A stretch of DNA of 64,000 nt from Rhizonema sp. PD37 (GTDB lineage Bacteria > Cyanobacteriota > Cyanobacteriia > Cyanobacteriales > Nostocaceae). Below, piece by piece: positions 15,789 to 25,694 of this stretch; positions within the stretch are counted from its first letter, which is position 1, and each line of letters starts with the position of its first letter. The stretch spans positions 29,442 through 93,441 of the forward strand of contig JAQYWO010000001.1 of NCBI GenBank assembly GCA_029379215.1, in the 5' to 3' direction. The position numbers and the translations under genes were made by a program. The notes under the pieces are model-generated. The model saw nothing but the letters and a program-made list of their open reading frames with translations. It ran no database searches and was not told the origin of the DNA.

Positions 15789-17363
15789 TCATTTAGAAGA
15801 GTAATACCAAGTTAATAAACTGCCTGAAAAGACAATTGCAGCTAATCCCAAAAAGACAGTCTGTAATCCAACAAAGGTTTCTATAACACCTGTTAATGCT
15901 AAAGGCAGGGAGAGAGCAATATTAATCACGTTGTTTTGTAAACCAAAAACTTTACCGCGCATTTCCGGTGGAGTTTCTGCTTGGATAGCAGTTTGCATAG
16001 GGATACCAACGAGTGCCCCAAACACACCTAATAGGGTGACAAGGAGTAGGATAATCGACAGTTGTGTAGTAAATACTGACAAACCAATTAAAGACGCTGC
16101 CATACCCACACATCCACATAAACTGAGAAGGGTATAGGAGAAGCGTTGACAAAACTGACCGAGAATTGTCGCTCCAAGCGCAATACCAACGCCGCCAGCT
16201 GCCAGTAAAAAGCCGAATTGGGAGGCTTTTAAGTTAGGAATAATTTCTGCCATGCGAACCGCTAGAACGGTAAGTGCCGCGAACACAGAGAACAAGATAA
16301 TCAGTTGAATGAGAGCATTGCGGAGGCGATGATTTTCACTGAGATAGCGTAAACCATCCTGCATATCGGCAAAAATGTGGGGAGATTCTTTTTCAGATTG
16401 TTGGCGTTTTTCGTTAGTGACAATCAGCAATAAAATTATCCCAGCGATCACATAACTGCCACCCACCAGAAGTTCTTTGCCGAGTTCGCCGCCACTGCCA
16501 CCTAATTGCAGCCAAAGTTGATCGGCAATCCCTAACAATGGTTCCCCCACAGCAAAACCAACAATCACAGACGCCATCATTGTTGTTGTGTAAAGCGAGT
16601 TAGCTGAGAGTAAATGCTGTTCTTTCACCACTAAAGGAATTGCTGCTTGTTCTGCTGGGGCAAAAAACTGCGTCAATGTAGAAACTAAAAAAGTCACTCC
16701 CAGAATGATGCTAAAACCGACTGGTATCACTCCCCCCAATGGCTGCCAATCATGAGTCAACCACAGCAGTATAGGAATGACCAAAACTAGGATACCGCGC
16801 CACATATTCGTTGCTACCAACACCGCTTTTTTTGACCACCGATCTACGAACGCACCTGCCAGGGAACCAAAAAGGACTGCGGGAATGGTAAAAGAAATCA
16901 TTAGTACTGACACCCACCCACTGATGCTTTGATCGCTTGATTGAAACTGTGTGTTAATTAAAGCAATCATCAGTACCAGATACACTTTATCAGCCAGTTG
17001 GCAAAAGACTTGACCACCCCAAAGTGCCAGGAAGTTAGGGTTTTTCAAAACTGGCAAAAACCCCTCCACAGTTTCTTCTATTGAATCAGAAGTTTGTTCA
17101 ACCTGATTTTCAGCAACTTGGGTACTATTGCCATTGACTTCACTAAGGGTTGGCTCTTCAGTTTTTGGGAGTTCTGATTTCCCATTTTGATCGTTTGTGG
17201 AAACGTCTTTGGCAGACATTTGTTGATGCTGAATTTGATCGCGATTGGGTTGAGAAACCGCACTTAAGTGATTAGTAACTTTAGGTGAAATAGCCTTATT
17301 TTGTTTTTTTAAGTCGCTTGGCGACGGCAGGATTTTTGGATCGGAATTGGACGGTTGCATCAT
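15789..17363 (-). CDS. MFS transporter with a disordered N-terminal extension
   Basis: 524 residues. Residues 1-105 are polar, Gln/Ser/Asn-rich and probably disordered. The rest is a 12-helix major-facilitator domain with the loop motif [14 protein letters not shown] between helices 2 and 3, as in the MFS_3/enterobactin-exporter-like group of drug or metabolite exporters. Its ATG overlaps the recO stop codon by 4 bp (ATGA), so it is translationally coupled to recO. The substrate is unknown. Confidence 0.85.
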   Translation of the reverse strand: MMQPSNSDPKILPSPSDLKKQNKAISPKVTNHLSAVSQPNRDQIQHQQMSAKDVSTNDQNGKSELPKTEEPTLSEVNGNSTQVAENQVEQTSDSIEETVEGFLPVLKNPNFLALWGGQVFCQLADKVYLVLMIALINTQFQSSDQSISGWVSVLMISFTIPAVLFGSLAGAFVDRWSKKAVLVATNMWRGILVLVIPILLWLTHDWQPLGGVIPVGFSIILGVTFLVSTLTQFFAPAEQAAIPLVVKEQHLLSANSLYTTTMMASVIVGFAVGEPLLGIADQLWLQLGGSGGELGKELLVGGSYVIAGIILLLIVTNEKRQQSEKESPHIFADMQDGLRYLSENHRLRNALIQLIILFSVFAALTVLAVRMAEIIPNLKASQFGFLLAAGGVGIALGATILGQFCQRFSYTLLSLCGCVGMAASLIGLSVFTTQLSIILLLVTLLGVFGALVGIPMQTAIQAETPPEMRGKVFGLQNNVINIALSLPLALTGVIETFVGLQTVFLGLAAIVFSGSLLTWYYSSK

Positions 17364-18241
17364 AAATTTGCAGCAAAATAAGAATCAATTAAGGTGGCGG
17401 AGCGAATAGAGCGACCGAAATGATATTGAGCATAGGAGCGCAAAATTTTCTCAACTGACAACCAGCTATCTTCTTTAGCTGCATCTTGCATTATTTCTGG
17501 TTGCGAAAGTTGCTGGAGTCTAATCAGATCTTTGGCATTCAAGCGGCTGGAAATTACGATTTTTTCTTGCCGATGGACAATTGTCTGGTATTGAGCTTGC
17601 TTCTCTTTCACCTTAGCATTGGACGGAGACGCTCTGACATTCTCTTCCTCTTTTCGCAAACGTTCCCAAGCCGCTAAGGAAACTGTACCACCTGCTGGTA
17701 TACTAAATCCTACTTGCCAATTAGGATCTGTGACATCTGGTGTTAGAGAAAGTCCAGTTAGGCAACAAACTTGCACCTGAGGAGTCAATCCGGCTAAAGC
17801 TAAAAGGTGAAATACTCCGTGAGTTAGATGCGCCAAAACACTATCACTATCTTTAATGGCGATCGCCTCTATACGGCCCAGATGTTCTTGAAGTAACTCA
17901 TACAGTTCTTCTTGGGGTTGTTCGCTCAACGCTTGACACAGTACTATTTCTGCTAAATACTGACTTGCAGCTAGTTTTAGCAAGTTTTTTGCCAGACCCG
18001 GATAAGATTTAATAGTTTGTGCTTGCGTAATTTTATCAAGCGATCGCCCTTTAGCAACGAGTAACTCATTTACCACAAACATCCCACTTCTTCCACCCAA
18101 GCTAGAGTTATGCTTGCGCGCTCCAGGAGCAACAGCACGAATCAAGCCGAACTCAGGAGTCAAAATTGTCACTAACTTATCTGCTTCGCCCAATGCTTGG
18201 GTTTTGAGATTAATTCCCGTAGCTTTATATGTTTTACTCAT
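17360..18241 (-). CDS. recO: DNA repair protein RecO
   Basis: 293 residues. The N-terminal OB fold reads [39 protein letters not shown], typical RecO. The middle is helical and contains the Cys pair region VQVCCLTG. The C-terminus ends [14 protein letters not shown]. RecO works with RecR in loading RecA on SSB-covered single-stranded DNA. About 50 residues near 205-235 are a lower-complexity insert. It is the first gene of a two-gene unit with the overlapping MFS gene, and deoC lies 52 bp upstream on the same strand. Confidence 0.93.
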   Translation of the reverse strand: MSKTYKATGINLKTQALGEADKLVTILTPEFGLIRAVAPGARKHNSSLGGRSGMFVVNELLVAKGRSLDKITQAQTIKSYPGLAKNLLKLAASQYLAEIVLCQALSEQPQEELYELLQEHLGRIEAIAIKDSDSVLAHLTHGVFHLLALAGLTPQVQVCCLTGLSLTPDVTDPNWQVGFSIPAGGTVSLAAWERLRKEEENVRASPSNAKVKEKQAQYQTIVHRQEKIVISSRLNAKDLIRLQQLSQPEIMQDAAKEDSWLSVEKILRSYAQYHFGRSIRSATLIDSYFAANL

Positions 18242-18293
18242 TACTCATAACTCATTAGCCATTAGTCATTGACCAATGACAATGAACTTTTGA

Positions 18294-18974
18294 CTACTCT
18301 CTACGATCTAGAGTATCGCGTTGGCGGAGCAAATCGACACTGCTAGAAGTTCCCAATCTTGTTGCACCCGCTAAAATCAAGTCTAAAGCCCCGTGAAAAG
18401 TACGGATACCTCCGGAAGCTTTAATCCCTATCCTCTCTCGGACAATTTCTTTCAAAAGTCTTACATCATCTACTGTTGCACCACCATTCCAACCTGTGCT
18501 GGTTTTAAGAAAAGCCACCCCAGCATCCATAAATATTTCTACCGCCTGTCTTTTTTCGGCTTCCGTCAGCAGGGTTGTTTCCAAAATGACTTTCACCGTT
18601 TGCCCAGTCTCTTCGCAAATTTCCGCAATTTCTCGATAAACTTCCTCGGTTTTTCCAGCTTTCAACCACCCCAAGTTCATCACTACATCTAACTCCGTGG
18701 CACCATTTTCCACAGCTTCTTGAGCTTCGTACAGCTTCGTTGCTGAAGTCGTTGCCCCTGCTGGAAAGCCAATCACCGTACAGACTTTAGGCTTCCTACC
18801 GTGAAGGAGTTCCGCCGCTTGCTTGACATATGCTGGGTACACGCAAACTGCTGCAAAGCGAAATCTATCTGCTTCTTCACACCATTTCTCAACCTGCGCC
18901 TCCGAAGCCGTTGGGATCAGCAGGGTGTGATCAATAAATGGCGCAATATCAATATCTGGATAGTCTTCTGCCAT
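18294..18974 (-). CDS. deoC: Deoxyribose-phosphate aldolase
   Basis: 226 residues of the TIM-barrel class I aldolase family. The Schiff-base lysine is in [10 protein letters not shown], the second lysine in [10 protein letters not shown], and the conserved [12 protein letters not shown] and [10 protein letters not shown] strands are present. It splits 2-deoxyribose-5-phosphate into glyceraldehyde-3-phosphate and acetaldehyde in nucleoside salvage. It lies 52 bp upstream of recO and may share its transcript; the gap holds only short repeats such as ATTAGTCATTGACCAATGACAATG. Confidence 0.95.
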   Translation of the reverse strand: MAEDYPDIDIAPFIDHTLLIPTASEAQVEKWCEEADRFRFAAVCVYPAYVKQAAELLHGRKPKVCTVIGFPAGATTSATKLYEAQEAVENGATELDVVMNLGWLKAGKTEEVYREIAEICEETGQTVKVILETTLLTEAEKRQAVEIFMDAGVAFLKTSTGWNGGATVDDVRLLKEIVRERIGIKASGGIRTFHGALDLILAGATRLGTSSSVDLLRQRDTLDRRE

Positions 18975-19180
18975 TGCCTCTTCTACTAGATAATTGATTG
19001 TTCTTTATAAAAATTTAAGACTATTCCGCGTCAATAAACCATAAATCTCAGAATTTTATCTTCTCTTCTACGTATTTATTGGCAATTTATTAAAATAAAA
19101 TATACTTTTCCTTTTTTTCTTTGACATTAGGCACATTTTATGCAAGTAAATAAGAAAATAACAAGCGGTAATTCTAATTG

Positions 19181-20350
19181 CTAATTTTCTGGCTGTTCAC
19201 AAGACGATTCTGTAATTGCTAAAAAGTCAAGAATAGTGTGGGCTAAAGCTTTTGATGCTAAATAAGGCACTCCATTACCAATAGTTTTAAACATATTCGT
19301 GAGTGACATACGATCTGGCAGCACAAAGTTAGCAGGTAAAGATTGTATTGCTAAAGCTTCAGCTGCTGAAATTCGGCGAACTTTATAGGGATGCAAGTGT
19401 ACTTCATTATTACCATAGCAGGCTGTGGGAGAGTAACGCCATCGATGAAGACGTTTGAAAGACTTTTTACAATCATCTCCTTCATCAACAGAAGCAAATC
19501 TTTTGAGCCCTGCCCTTGGCTGAAAGTAATGTTTAGCATTAGGATGATTTAGCACATCATTTTTTTGAAACCAGTATTCTACTGTTAATTCTTGAGGAAT
19601 ACCATTAGGACAAGGAAGTATAGAATCTTCTTGAAATGGTTCGGATTTACTCCAAGGGTAGGCAAAAACTTTACTTCTTGAATGTAAAATGTGATTTTTC
19701 CAAGGAAAAGTACCTTCAGGTAACAGATAAAAATTACTAATCTTTAATCCCATATCTTTAATGATATTTTTATGGAAACCAATGAGAATAATTCTTTCTC
19801 TATCTTGTGGAACTCCATATTCTATAGCATTAAGTAATATTTCTGTTAGTACATAACCAGCTTCATTTAGCTGAGACTTCAAGGTTTCAAAAAATGAGCG
19901 ATGTTTTTTTGTTTTCCATAATCCCTTTACGTTCTCAAATAAAAAGAAATCTGGTTGGAGCAGACAGATTAATTCAATATAAGAAGCAGAAAGCTGACCA
20001 TTTTCTCCTAAGTATCCTCGGTTTTTCCCGCCGATAGAAAAGTCAGGACAGGGAGGACAACCAATAAATCCAATGATATTATTAGACTTACGGCAGTCTT
20101 TGACTAACTTCAGTAAAGACGTTGTACCTAAATTATCTACAAGGTTATTTACGTCTGCTTCTTCTCCATAATGGTATCCGTATTCTGGTAATGGTAATTT
20201 GAGAGTAGTTCGTGAATAGCGGTATGCTTCCATAAATGGAGGAAAAATTTCATTCACATAAACAATATTAAAACCGCTGGTTTCAAAACCTAAATCTAGA
20301 AAACCAGAACCAGAGAAAAATGAGAAAATACTTGGGCGATCACTTGCCAT
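19181..20350 (-). CDS. C5-cytosine DNA methyltransferase, apparently without a partner nuclease
   Basis: 389 residues with the ordered C5-MTase motifs: I FFSGSGFLDLGF (11-22), IV GCPPCPDFS with nucleophile C101, VI ENV (139-141), VIII QDRERI (Q182/R184/R186), and X TIGNGVPYLASKAL near the C-terminus. The target-recognition region lies between about 225 and 330. It transfers a methyl group from SAM to cytosine C5. No restriction endonuclease ORF lies within 1.3 kb upstream or beside it downstream. Since solitary CGATCG methylases are known in HIP1-rich cyanobacteria, that specificity is a testable guess. Base composition is more A/T-rich than the recO/deoC neighbourhood, which hints at acquisition. 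Confidence 0.88.
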   Translation of the reverse strand: MASDRPSIFSFFSGSGFLDLGFETSGFNIVYVNEIFPPFMEAYRYSRTTLKLPLPEYGYHYGEEADVNNLVDNLGTTSLLKLVKDCRKSNNIIGFIGCPPCPDFSIGGKNRGYLGENGQLSASYIELICLLQPDFFLFENVKGLWKTKKHRSFFETLKSQLNEAGYVLTEILLNAIEYGVPQDRERIILIGFHKNIIKDMGLKISNFYLLPEGTFPWKNHILHSRSKVFAYPWSKSEPFQEDSILPCPNGIPQELTVEYWFQKNDVLNHPNAKHYFQPRAGLKRFASVDEGDDCKKSFKRLHRWRYSPTACYGNNEVHLHPYKVRRISAAEALAIQSLPANFVLPDRMSLTNMFKTIGNGVPYLASKALAHTILDFLAITESSCEQPEN

Positions 20351-21667
20351 TCTATCTGATTTATACTTTTAAATAGATATTTTTGAACGCAATGTATACC
20401 ATTTTATGGTATTAATTACGAGTAAAAAAGTTAAGTGCTTGGTAAAAAATTTTAACCTTACTTACTTTAAATTAAAGAAATCTTCTTCTCTGATATAGAC
20501 TACAGTATACCTAAAGAGGATAAATCAAAAATTTCAGAAGATCGCTCCTCTAATCTAATCGGTTATGACAACTTTCTCCATAAACTAACAACAAGGATTT
20601 TTAACGCTCAAATACGGGTAGCGTTAGCAGTCAAGACACTTACCAGTAAATAAATATCGAGCCGTATGTCAGCAAGCCAAGTGCGAAGTCTTGAGAAGCT
20701 CCACTAAGGGAGAGTACTCTCACTCTTCGAGACGAACACACGAAGCTCGCCGGAGGAAGTTTCCCCTGGCCAACAAGCGCGACTACGACTAGAGATCTAA
20801 AATGAACTGCTGGATATTTATTTTTTTAGATCTCCCCAAGATGCCTGCTGGATATAAATAAAACAGCGTTATTGTCAATGCGCCTTTAGGGATATTTTTA
20901 AAATTAGCGAAAAACCAATTAGAACTTACGCACTTTACAAAAAGATAAATTATGAATAATGCGGACAAGCCTATTGTCTGTATATGTGAATCATTTGCAC
21001 TGCGGCTGCAAAATGTTTCATCTATCTACATTCCACGTTCTAACTGATAAAGAGTGCATAAGTTGATTTCGCTGACATTTATATAAAAAGTGGAAAGAGG
21101 GCTTATGTCCTCACAAGCTAATAATTCAACTGAATTGAGGTAGTTTATGTCTACTCTTGCATACCCCACACAAGCGTTTTTTTGTCAATCCGTAAGTTTC
21201 ACTAACAATGCGCTCGCTATATAAAACTTTATCAATAGGAGTAGCACATAGTTTGGAAATCATAATTGTATGTCTTGGCGATCGCGCATTCTATATTTTC
21301 AAGAGCAAATTAGAGGTGAATGAGCTAAGCTTTTGTATTGCGCGTATATTAGCTGACTTCTCTCTCGTTAAGTTTATATAATAATCATGAAATTTTCGTG
21401 AAATTTTAGATTGAAGCTATTATTATTTCCTGGGTATGAGTAAAAATACATAATGACGAATAAATACCGGTCACATACAGCAGGAGGTTTGCCTGTAGCG
21501 GTGGTTTCCAACGACAAAGTCTTACTCTGAAAAGTGTTTTACAATTCAAATGGGATGTAATTGATCATGTAAAATCTCACAGTACTGTTATGACTTACAC
21601 TCTTTAAAAAGGTCATTGCGTGCATCTGCAAGATAAGTCAATAATGAACTTTTAAGGAAGGAAAATC
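20351..21667. other. 1.3-kb A/T-rich region with palindromic elements and no gene
   Basis: No credible ORF. AACTTACGCACTT near 20930 and the inverse AAGAGTGCATAAGTT near 21050 bracket about 135 bp like degenerate terminal inverted repeats. A perfect GAGAGTACTCTC palindrome is at about 20710. The phrase CGCCGGAGGAAGTTTCC (~20748) recurs with changes at ~38074 inside another palindrome-ended element. The stretch looks like accumulated small non-autonomous elements. Confidence 0.45.
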
Positions 21668-22063
21668 ATGAACATTACTCTCTCATCAGAGTTTGAAGTA
21701 GTTATAGCTAATATTGCGGCTCAAGTGTTTCCAAACACTCAATATCAATTATTAGCTCAAGAAATTGTGGAGCGGGAATTGGTTCTTACTTTCAAAAGTC
21801 AAAAACATTTTTCAGAGAATTTTAGAGTTCGATTTTTTCCTAACAATAAAAAGCTGGTTTTGTCTGGTTATTACAAAGAATCGATATATCATCTAAATTA
21901 TTCGATAGCAAATAATTATAGTTGGTCAGACGGACTCGGAGATAGAGTTTTTTCTCCTCAGATTCTAGGAGAAAAATTTGAGTTTCTTGCTCAGAAATTT
22001 TATGCCGTAATAGAGGAATTTTGGCTACCCTCTTTTTTAAGTAAAGAACCTCAATCCTGGTAG
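21668..22063 (+). CDS. Hypothetical protein, single copy of an unrecognised ~120-residue domain
   Basis: 131 residues, no signal peptide or membrane segment. I do not recognise the family. Its pattern is an N-terminal helix ending in VFP, an FK(S/N)-x-KHF-x-(E/D)NFR core, LSGYYKESIYHLNY, NNYSWSDG, then GEKFEFLAQKFYAVIEEF. The same pattern occurs in both halves of the next gene (22480-23262), so these are paralogues. A GGAAGG ribosome-binding site lies just before the ATG. Codon use is A/T-rich, unlike the housekeeping genes nearby. Likely cytoplasmic; function unknown. Confidence 0.7.
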   Translation: MNITLSSEFEVVIANIAAQVFPNTQYQLLAQEIVERELVLTFKSQKHFSENFRVRFFPNNKKLVLSGYYKESIYHLNYSIANNYSWSDGLGDRVFSPQILGEKFEFLAQKFYAVIEEFWLPSFLSKEPQSW

Positions 22064-22479
22064 CATGTATTTTAGTGGTTACCTCACCTACCCCTTATAC
22101 CGTTTCACTTTAAAGTTTGAACTTGAGGGCAAGCAGGGGAGCAGTTCTTGAGCGAATTGTATCAAGATTTTCGTAAAATGGTATTACCTTTATCCGATTT
22201 TTAGCTGTGGATGAGCGAGCAAAGATTGTCGGGTTTATTCTTTAATCGGAGAAGGCAGACGTCAATCGTTAACGGCAATCAGATGAATGCTCCAGAAATT
22301 GCTGTATTTAACGTATTTTTTAACATTTCTACAAATAATCCCCCAAAATTTTGAAGAAATTATAAAACTTCTTTAATTAGCATTGCTTAATAGCAGACAA
22401 TCAAAAATAGACAAAGCTGCTATGATCATCTCAAATATTGAATGCATAACATACTTTATTCATACTGCACATAAAAACT
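22064..22479. other. Intergenic gap between the two paralogues
   Basis: 416 bp, A/T-rich. I see no ORF, no clear terminator and no RNA gene. It may hold a promoter for the downstream paralogue, but no convincing boxes were picked out. Confidence 0.4.
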
Positions 22480-23262
22480 ATGAAGTTTTTACTTACTAGT
22501 GATTTTCAAACAGTTGCTACTGAGATCGCATCTTTAGTTTTCCCAAAAACTGAGTTTCAAGTATTATTTAAGGAAACGGGAATTGGAAAAATTTCTATGA
22601 CTTTTAAGAATCCCAAACATTTTGCCGATAACTTTAGAATCAAATTTTGTTCTAAACTTAAAACCCTCACAATTTCCGGATATTCAAAAGAGGGAATAGT
22701 TCACTTAAATTATCTTCCCGAAAATAATTATGATTGGCGTAATGGCGGCGAACACACAATTAGTAAACCTTCTTCTGTAGGGGAAAAGTTTGAATTTTTA
22801 GCTAGCAAATTTTACCCAGTTTTACAAGAGTATTATTTAGGGGACGTTTTTGAGAATTTCTTTATCTCTCAGGAATTTGAAACTGCTGCCACTTCAGTTG
22901 TAGCTGAAGCTTTTCCTCAATTTCATTTTAGCTTGAGTTACTCTGAAAATGTAGAAAAGGAACCTTGTCTTAATTTTAAAGGTCAAAGAAATGAAACAAA
23001 AATACTAAAGTTTAAACAAAAAACATTTCAAACAACAGAATCGATCTTGTTTAATGTTGATTTTCGCCATCGTGCCAAGTGCTTAGCTATCAATACAAGA
23101 TGGGATGGTGAACAGTATGTACTTTTTTATAATTCTATAGGAAATTTATCTTGGAGCACGCTGCACTCAGACAAAATCAATCCACCATCAGCATTTGGAA
23201 AGGAATTTGAGAGTATTGCAGTTAAACTTTACCCACTTTTACAGGAATTTTTTCCAGGGTAA
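22480..23262 (+). CDS. Hypothetical protein, two tandem copies of the same unrecognised domain
   Basis: 260 residues. Domain 1 (about 1-118) is close to the 131-residue upstream protein: HFADNFRIKF, LTISGYSKEGIVHLNYLPENNYDWRNGG, GEKFEFLASKFYPVLQEYY. Domain 2 (about 127-260) is more divergent but keeps FETAATSVVAEAFPQF, CLNFKGQ, VLFYNSIGNLSWS and FGKEFESIAVKLYPLLQEFF. No enzyme motif, signal peptide or membrane helix is visible. The arrangement implies gene duplication followed by fusion or internal duplication. It ends 60 bp before a strong palindrome that separates it from the convergent GTPase gene. Function unknown. Confidence 0.7.
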   Translation: MKFLLTSDFQTVATEIASLVFPKTEFQVLFKETGIGKISMTFKNPKHFADNFRIKFCSKLKTLTISGYSKEGIVHLNYLPENNYDWRNGGEHTISKPSSVGEKFEFLASKFYPVLQEYYLGDVFENFFISQEFETAATSVVAEAFPQFHFSLSYSENVEKEPCLNFKGQRNETKILKFKQKTFQTTESILFNVDFRHRAKCLAINTRWDGEQYVLFYNSIGNLSWSTLHSDKINPPSAFGKEFESIAVKLYPLLQEFFPG

Positions 23263-23322
23263 TTCGTTCTTCAGGTAAGCTGCCCAATGATATCGTGTCC
23301 ATCAAATCATCCAGACTAAAAG

Positions 23323-23402
23323 AACTCCACCCCCAATACCTCCTCGCTGGTAGGAAGGTTAGACAACGCGCAGCTAGGAGCGGGGTGGAGTTTCAGACGA
23401 AA
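23323..23402. terminator. Inverted repeat between convergent genes
   Basis: AACTCCACCCC (23323-23333) pairs perfectly with GGGGTGGAGTT (23392-23402) across a 58-bp loop. Located between the convergent paralogue and GTPase genes, it could end transcription from either side, although no long T-tract follows. Confidence 0.45.
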
Positions 23403-23522
23403 TTAAGGTTAATTTACCTGTCAGCATTCTGCGTTTAGCTCAAGTGGGATGAAATCCTCTCTGGCACAGGTTGATAGAATTCCTTTCATTCACTAATTGC
23501 TGGATGCTGACTTAAAAATTGT

Positions 23523-24959
23523 CTAAACAGCGGAAATTTCCGGCTTGGGAGATGGCGATAAACGCTTCACACATCGCGCGACAAAGCTTTGCAACAAATT
23601 AATTTGCTGGTTTTGTTGAAAACAAGAAAGCAGGGTTTGCCGTAACTTTTCGGGATTAAACGTAGTTCCATAATCAATCGCAATTTCCTGCTGTTGGAAA
23701 TACTCGACTAGAGTCAATCCTGCTATCCGAGTTAGATAAGCTGCACTAACTCCTTGCACTGCGCCACCTGCGACAAAGGTAACAGCGTTACTCTTCAAGA
23801 CAGTCGCTATCGCTTGAGAAGAAAGTTCTACTAAACCCAGTTTCAACATCAAACTTCCCATTGTTGCGGCTACAGTTTGAGCCTGTGCCAGGGAAAATTT
23901 CTGCTGATAGATGGCACCCAAATCCATCACCATTTGGGCATTAATTGCGGCGGTTGCTAAAATATCTAATGTTGGTACTGGGTTAGCAAATGCAGCAGCG
24001 GCGGCTATCCACTGATATTGTTCAATTGACTTTACGGAGCGATGGCGTCTGATTCCATTCAACAAGTCTTTTGCCTCTGCTTTCAGCAACAAAGCTTTTC
24101 TCCGAGTCGTTGCCCATACCAGTTGCTCTCCTTGCTGCAATAGAATATCACCTAAAACAGAAGTTAACTGTTGAATATCTGGTGCTGGTTGTTCCAACCA
24201 CTCTTGTACGGAACCATCTTCAAGATGTTTGCGTACTTTGATCGCGATAGGATAGGCTGTTGTGGCTACAACATATCCTTGTAGACGCTGTTTAAGTTGA
24301 TTGAACACATTCAAGCGTTCATCTGGCAAATACTGGTCTTGTTTGTTCAATACCAGCATTATACTTTGATTGGCTGCTTTGATTTGCTGGATGATTTGAA
24401 ACTGTGAATCTGTCAAATCACCATCGACACAGAACAGCATAAAGTCACAGTTGCTGGCTTTTTCGAGTTCAGCTGCGTCTGTTTTCTCACCTGTTTCTGT
24501 AAATAAAGGCAATGTCTCATGAAATTGTAGAGAAGAGAAGTTTTGCTTGAGTAATCGAATCAAAGCAGTTTTTCCTACCGACTTGCCGCCAGTGACAGCC
24601 AGATGGATCTCTTTTCTATCCAACTCAGCCGTCAGTTGGACAATTTTTTCTTGCAGGAGAGACGTTGCACCCAACGCCTCAACATGATTTTCTGCTTCAA
24701 GTGCCAGTTGGGTTACCACAGCTTCAGCAAGAGCGATCGCACCTTCTACCGTTGCTCGATCTACAGGTGTTCCATCTAGCTGTTCTAAAGCTTCTTTAGT
24801 AGTGTTTTGCTTTAGTAACCATAAACCGCCACCAACGGCTAACACACTCAATAAACTCAATTCACCTGAGAGCACCAAATAATGATGCCAACTTTGAAAC
24901 ATCCACAAACAAAAGGACAGTCCCAATCCTCCCACTAATATCGGTCGCTGCAACTTCAC
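23523..24959 (-). CDS. DUF697/YcjF-type GTPase with membrane segments
   Basis: 478 residues from the GTG at 24959 (VKLQRPILVGGLGLSF), which matches the usual start of this cyanobacterial family and has GGAG upstream. A TTG at 25049 would add 30 unrelated residues. Two N-terminal hydrophobic helices are followed by a Ras-like GTPase domain: P-loop GGKSVGKT (124-131), CVDGD, and NKQD (205-208). The C-terminal DUF697 region has Ala/Gly-rich hydrophobic helices (about 320-440). It is probably membrane-associated. Such proteins are widespread in cyanobacteria, with roles unproven. Confidence 0.82.
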   Translation of the reverse strand: MKLQRPILVGGLGLSFCLWMFQSWHHYLVLSGELSLLSVLAVGGGLWLLKQNTTKEALEQLDGTPVDRATVEGAIALAEAVVTQLALEAENHVEALGATSLLQEKIVQLTAELDRKEIHLAVTGGKSVGKTALIRLLKQNFSSLQFHETLPLFTETGEKTDAAELEKASNCDFMLFCVDGDLTDSQFQIIQQIKAANQSIMLVLNKQDQYLPDERLNVFNQLKQRLQGYVVATTAYPIAIKVRKHLEDGSVQEWLEQPAPDIQQLTSVLGDILLQQGEQLVWATTRRKALLLKAEAKDLLNGIRRHRSVKSIEQYQWIAAAAAFANPVPTLDILATAAINAQMVMDLGAIYQQKFSLAQAQTVAATMGSLMLKLGLVELSSQAIATVLKSNAVTFVAGGAVQGVSAAYLTRIAGLTLVEYFQQQEIAIDYGTTFNPEKLRQTLLSCFQQNQQINLLQSFVARCVKRLSPSPKPEISAV

Positions 24960-25097
24960 AACTATGATTCTCCGCGCTTTTGGATGGCTTTTCTTCCAGG
25001 ATATATCAAAATCCCGCCTCTCCCAAGGGCTAGTACTCGGCAAACCCAAAAATTACCGGGTTAAGAGAAGCAGGGGAAGCAGGGGGAGAAAGAGATT

Positions 25098-25125
25098 TAT
25101 AGCAGTTGCCAGGTTTCTTAGGACA
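25098..25125. mobile_element. Half copy of the 102-bp mini-element
   Basis: TATAGCAGTTGCCAGG followed by TTTCTTAGGACA matches the inverted right terminus of the copy at 50147-50248. No matching second end is found within 150 bp. Confidence 0.4.
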
Positions 25126-25333
25126 TCAATTAATTATAAAACACGGAAACCAAGGGACAATCACACGCCTGCTCCCTGCTAGAATGCTCCCTGCTATATC
25201 TTGCTGCTATTAACCCCGTCAAGTTGCCTTGGCAGACTACTAAATTAAATAATAAAGCCGAATTCTTGCTCATCAGCATAAAATAAAACTCCGCTACCTT
25301 TAAGGATTGCGGAGTTTTACTTTGCCTTTCACT

Positions 25334-25654
25334 TGGTGGCGGGAAGTGGATTTGAACCACTGACCTTCGGGTTATGCTTACCATCTACAGTTTTCACTGC
25401 CTGGATTTACCAGTTTGTGGTCTGGACTGTCCCTTTACCCTCGGCTTCACGTTAGGGTACCTGCCTCCCAGTCTCTACACCTTCCTCGTTTCCGAGGCTT
25501 GGTTCGGGATTACCACGCTAATGGCTTCCCCGAGTTTGACAGGTGATCGTACACAAGTTTCCTCATGTACCGCCCACTGCAAGACTTAACTGTTAAGCGT
25601 CTAGTTTGTCTTGCGAATCGAGCCCGACGAGCTACCAGGCTGCTCTATCCCGCG
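25334..25654 (-). tRNA. Initiator tRNA-fMet(CAU), split by a group I intron
   Basis: The 5' exon (25621-25654, 34 nt) and 3' exon (25334-25376, 43 nt) join to a 77-nt tRNA with anticodon CAT. Initiator features are clear: first base C unable to pair with C72, three consecutive G:C pairs in the anticodon stem (GGG/CCC), and TTCAAAT in the T loop. CCA is encoded. The split falls directly 5' of the anticodon, after U33. The gene is transcribed from the minus strand, immediately upstream of the half mini-element and opposite no other gene. Confidence 0.92.
25377..25620 (-). other. Group I intron in tRNA-fMet, 244 nt
   Basis: The intron follows a 5'-exon U and ends in G, the group I boundary rule. 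The conserved core is readable on the minus strand: ACTCGGGGAAGCC (P element), GTAATCCCGAACCAAGCC (Q) and GAGGGTAAAGGGACAGTCCA (R/S). There is no homing-endonuclease ORF. Self-splicing group I introns are known in cyanobacterial tRNA-fMet and tRNA-Leu(UAA). The small size suggests the tRNA-intron class (IC3-like). The 71-codon frame across this region is an artefact of the intron. Confidence 0.88.
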
Positions 25655-25694
25655 TCGTCTCTTTTACTATAAACCCTATTTAAAAATTTGGCAA

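Noticed and set aside
24964..25182. 72-codon plus-strand frame opposite the GTPase start
   Set aside because: Antisense to the GTPase N-terminal region and to intergenic DNA; no motif.
25374..25589. 71-codon plus-strand frame
   Set aside because: It lies inside the group I intron of the minus-strand tRNA-fMet and has no protein features.
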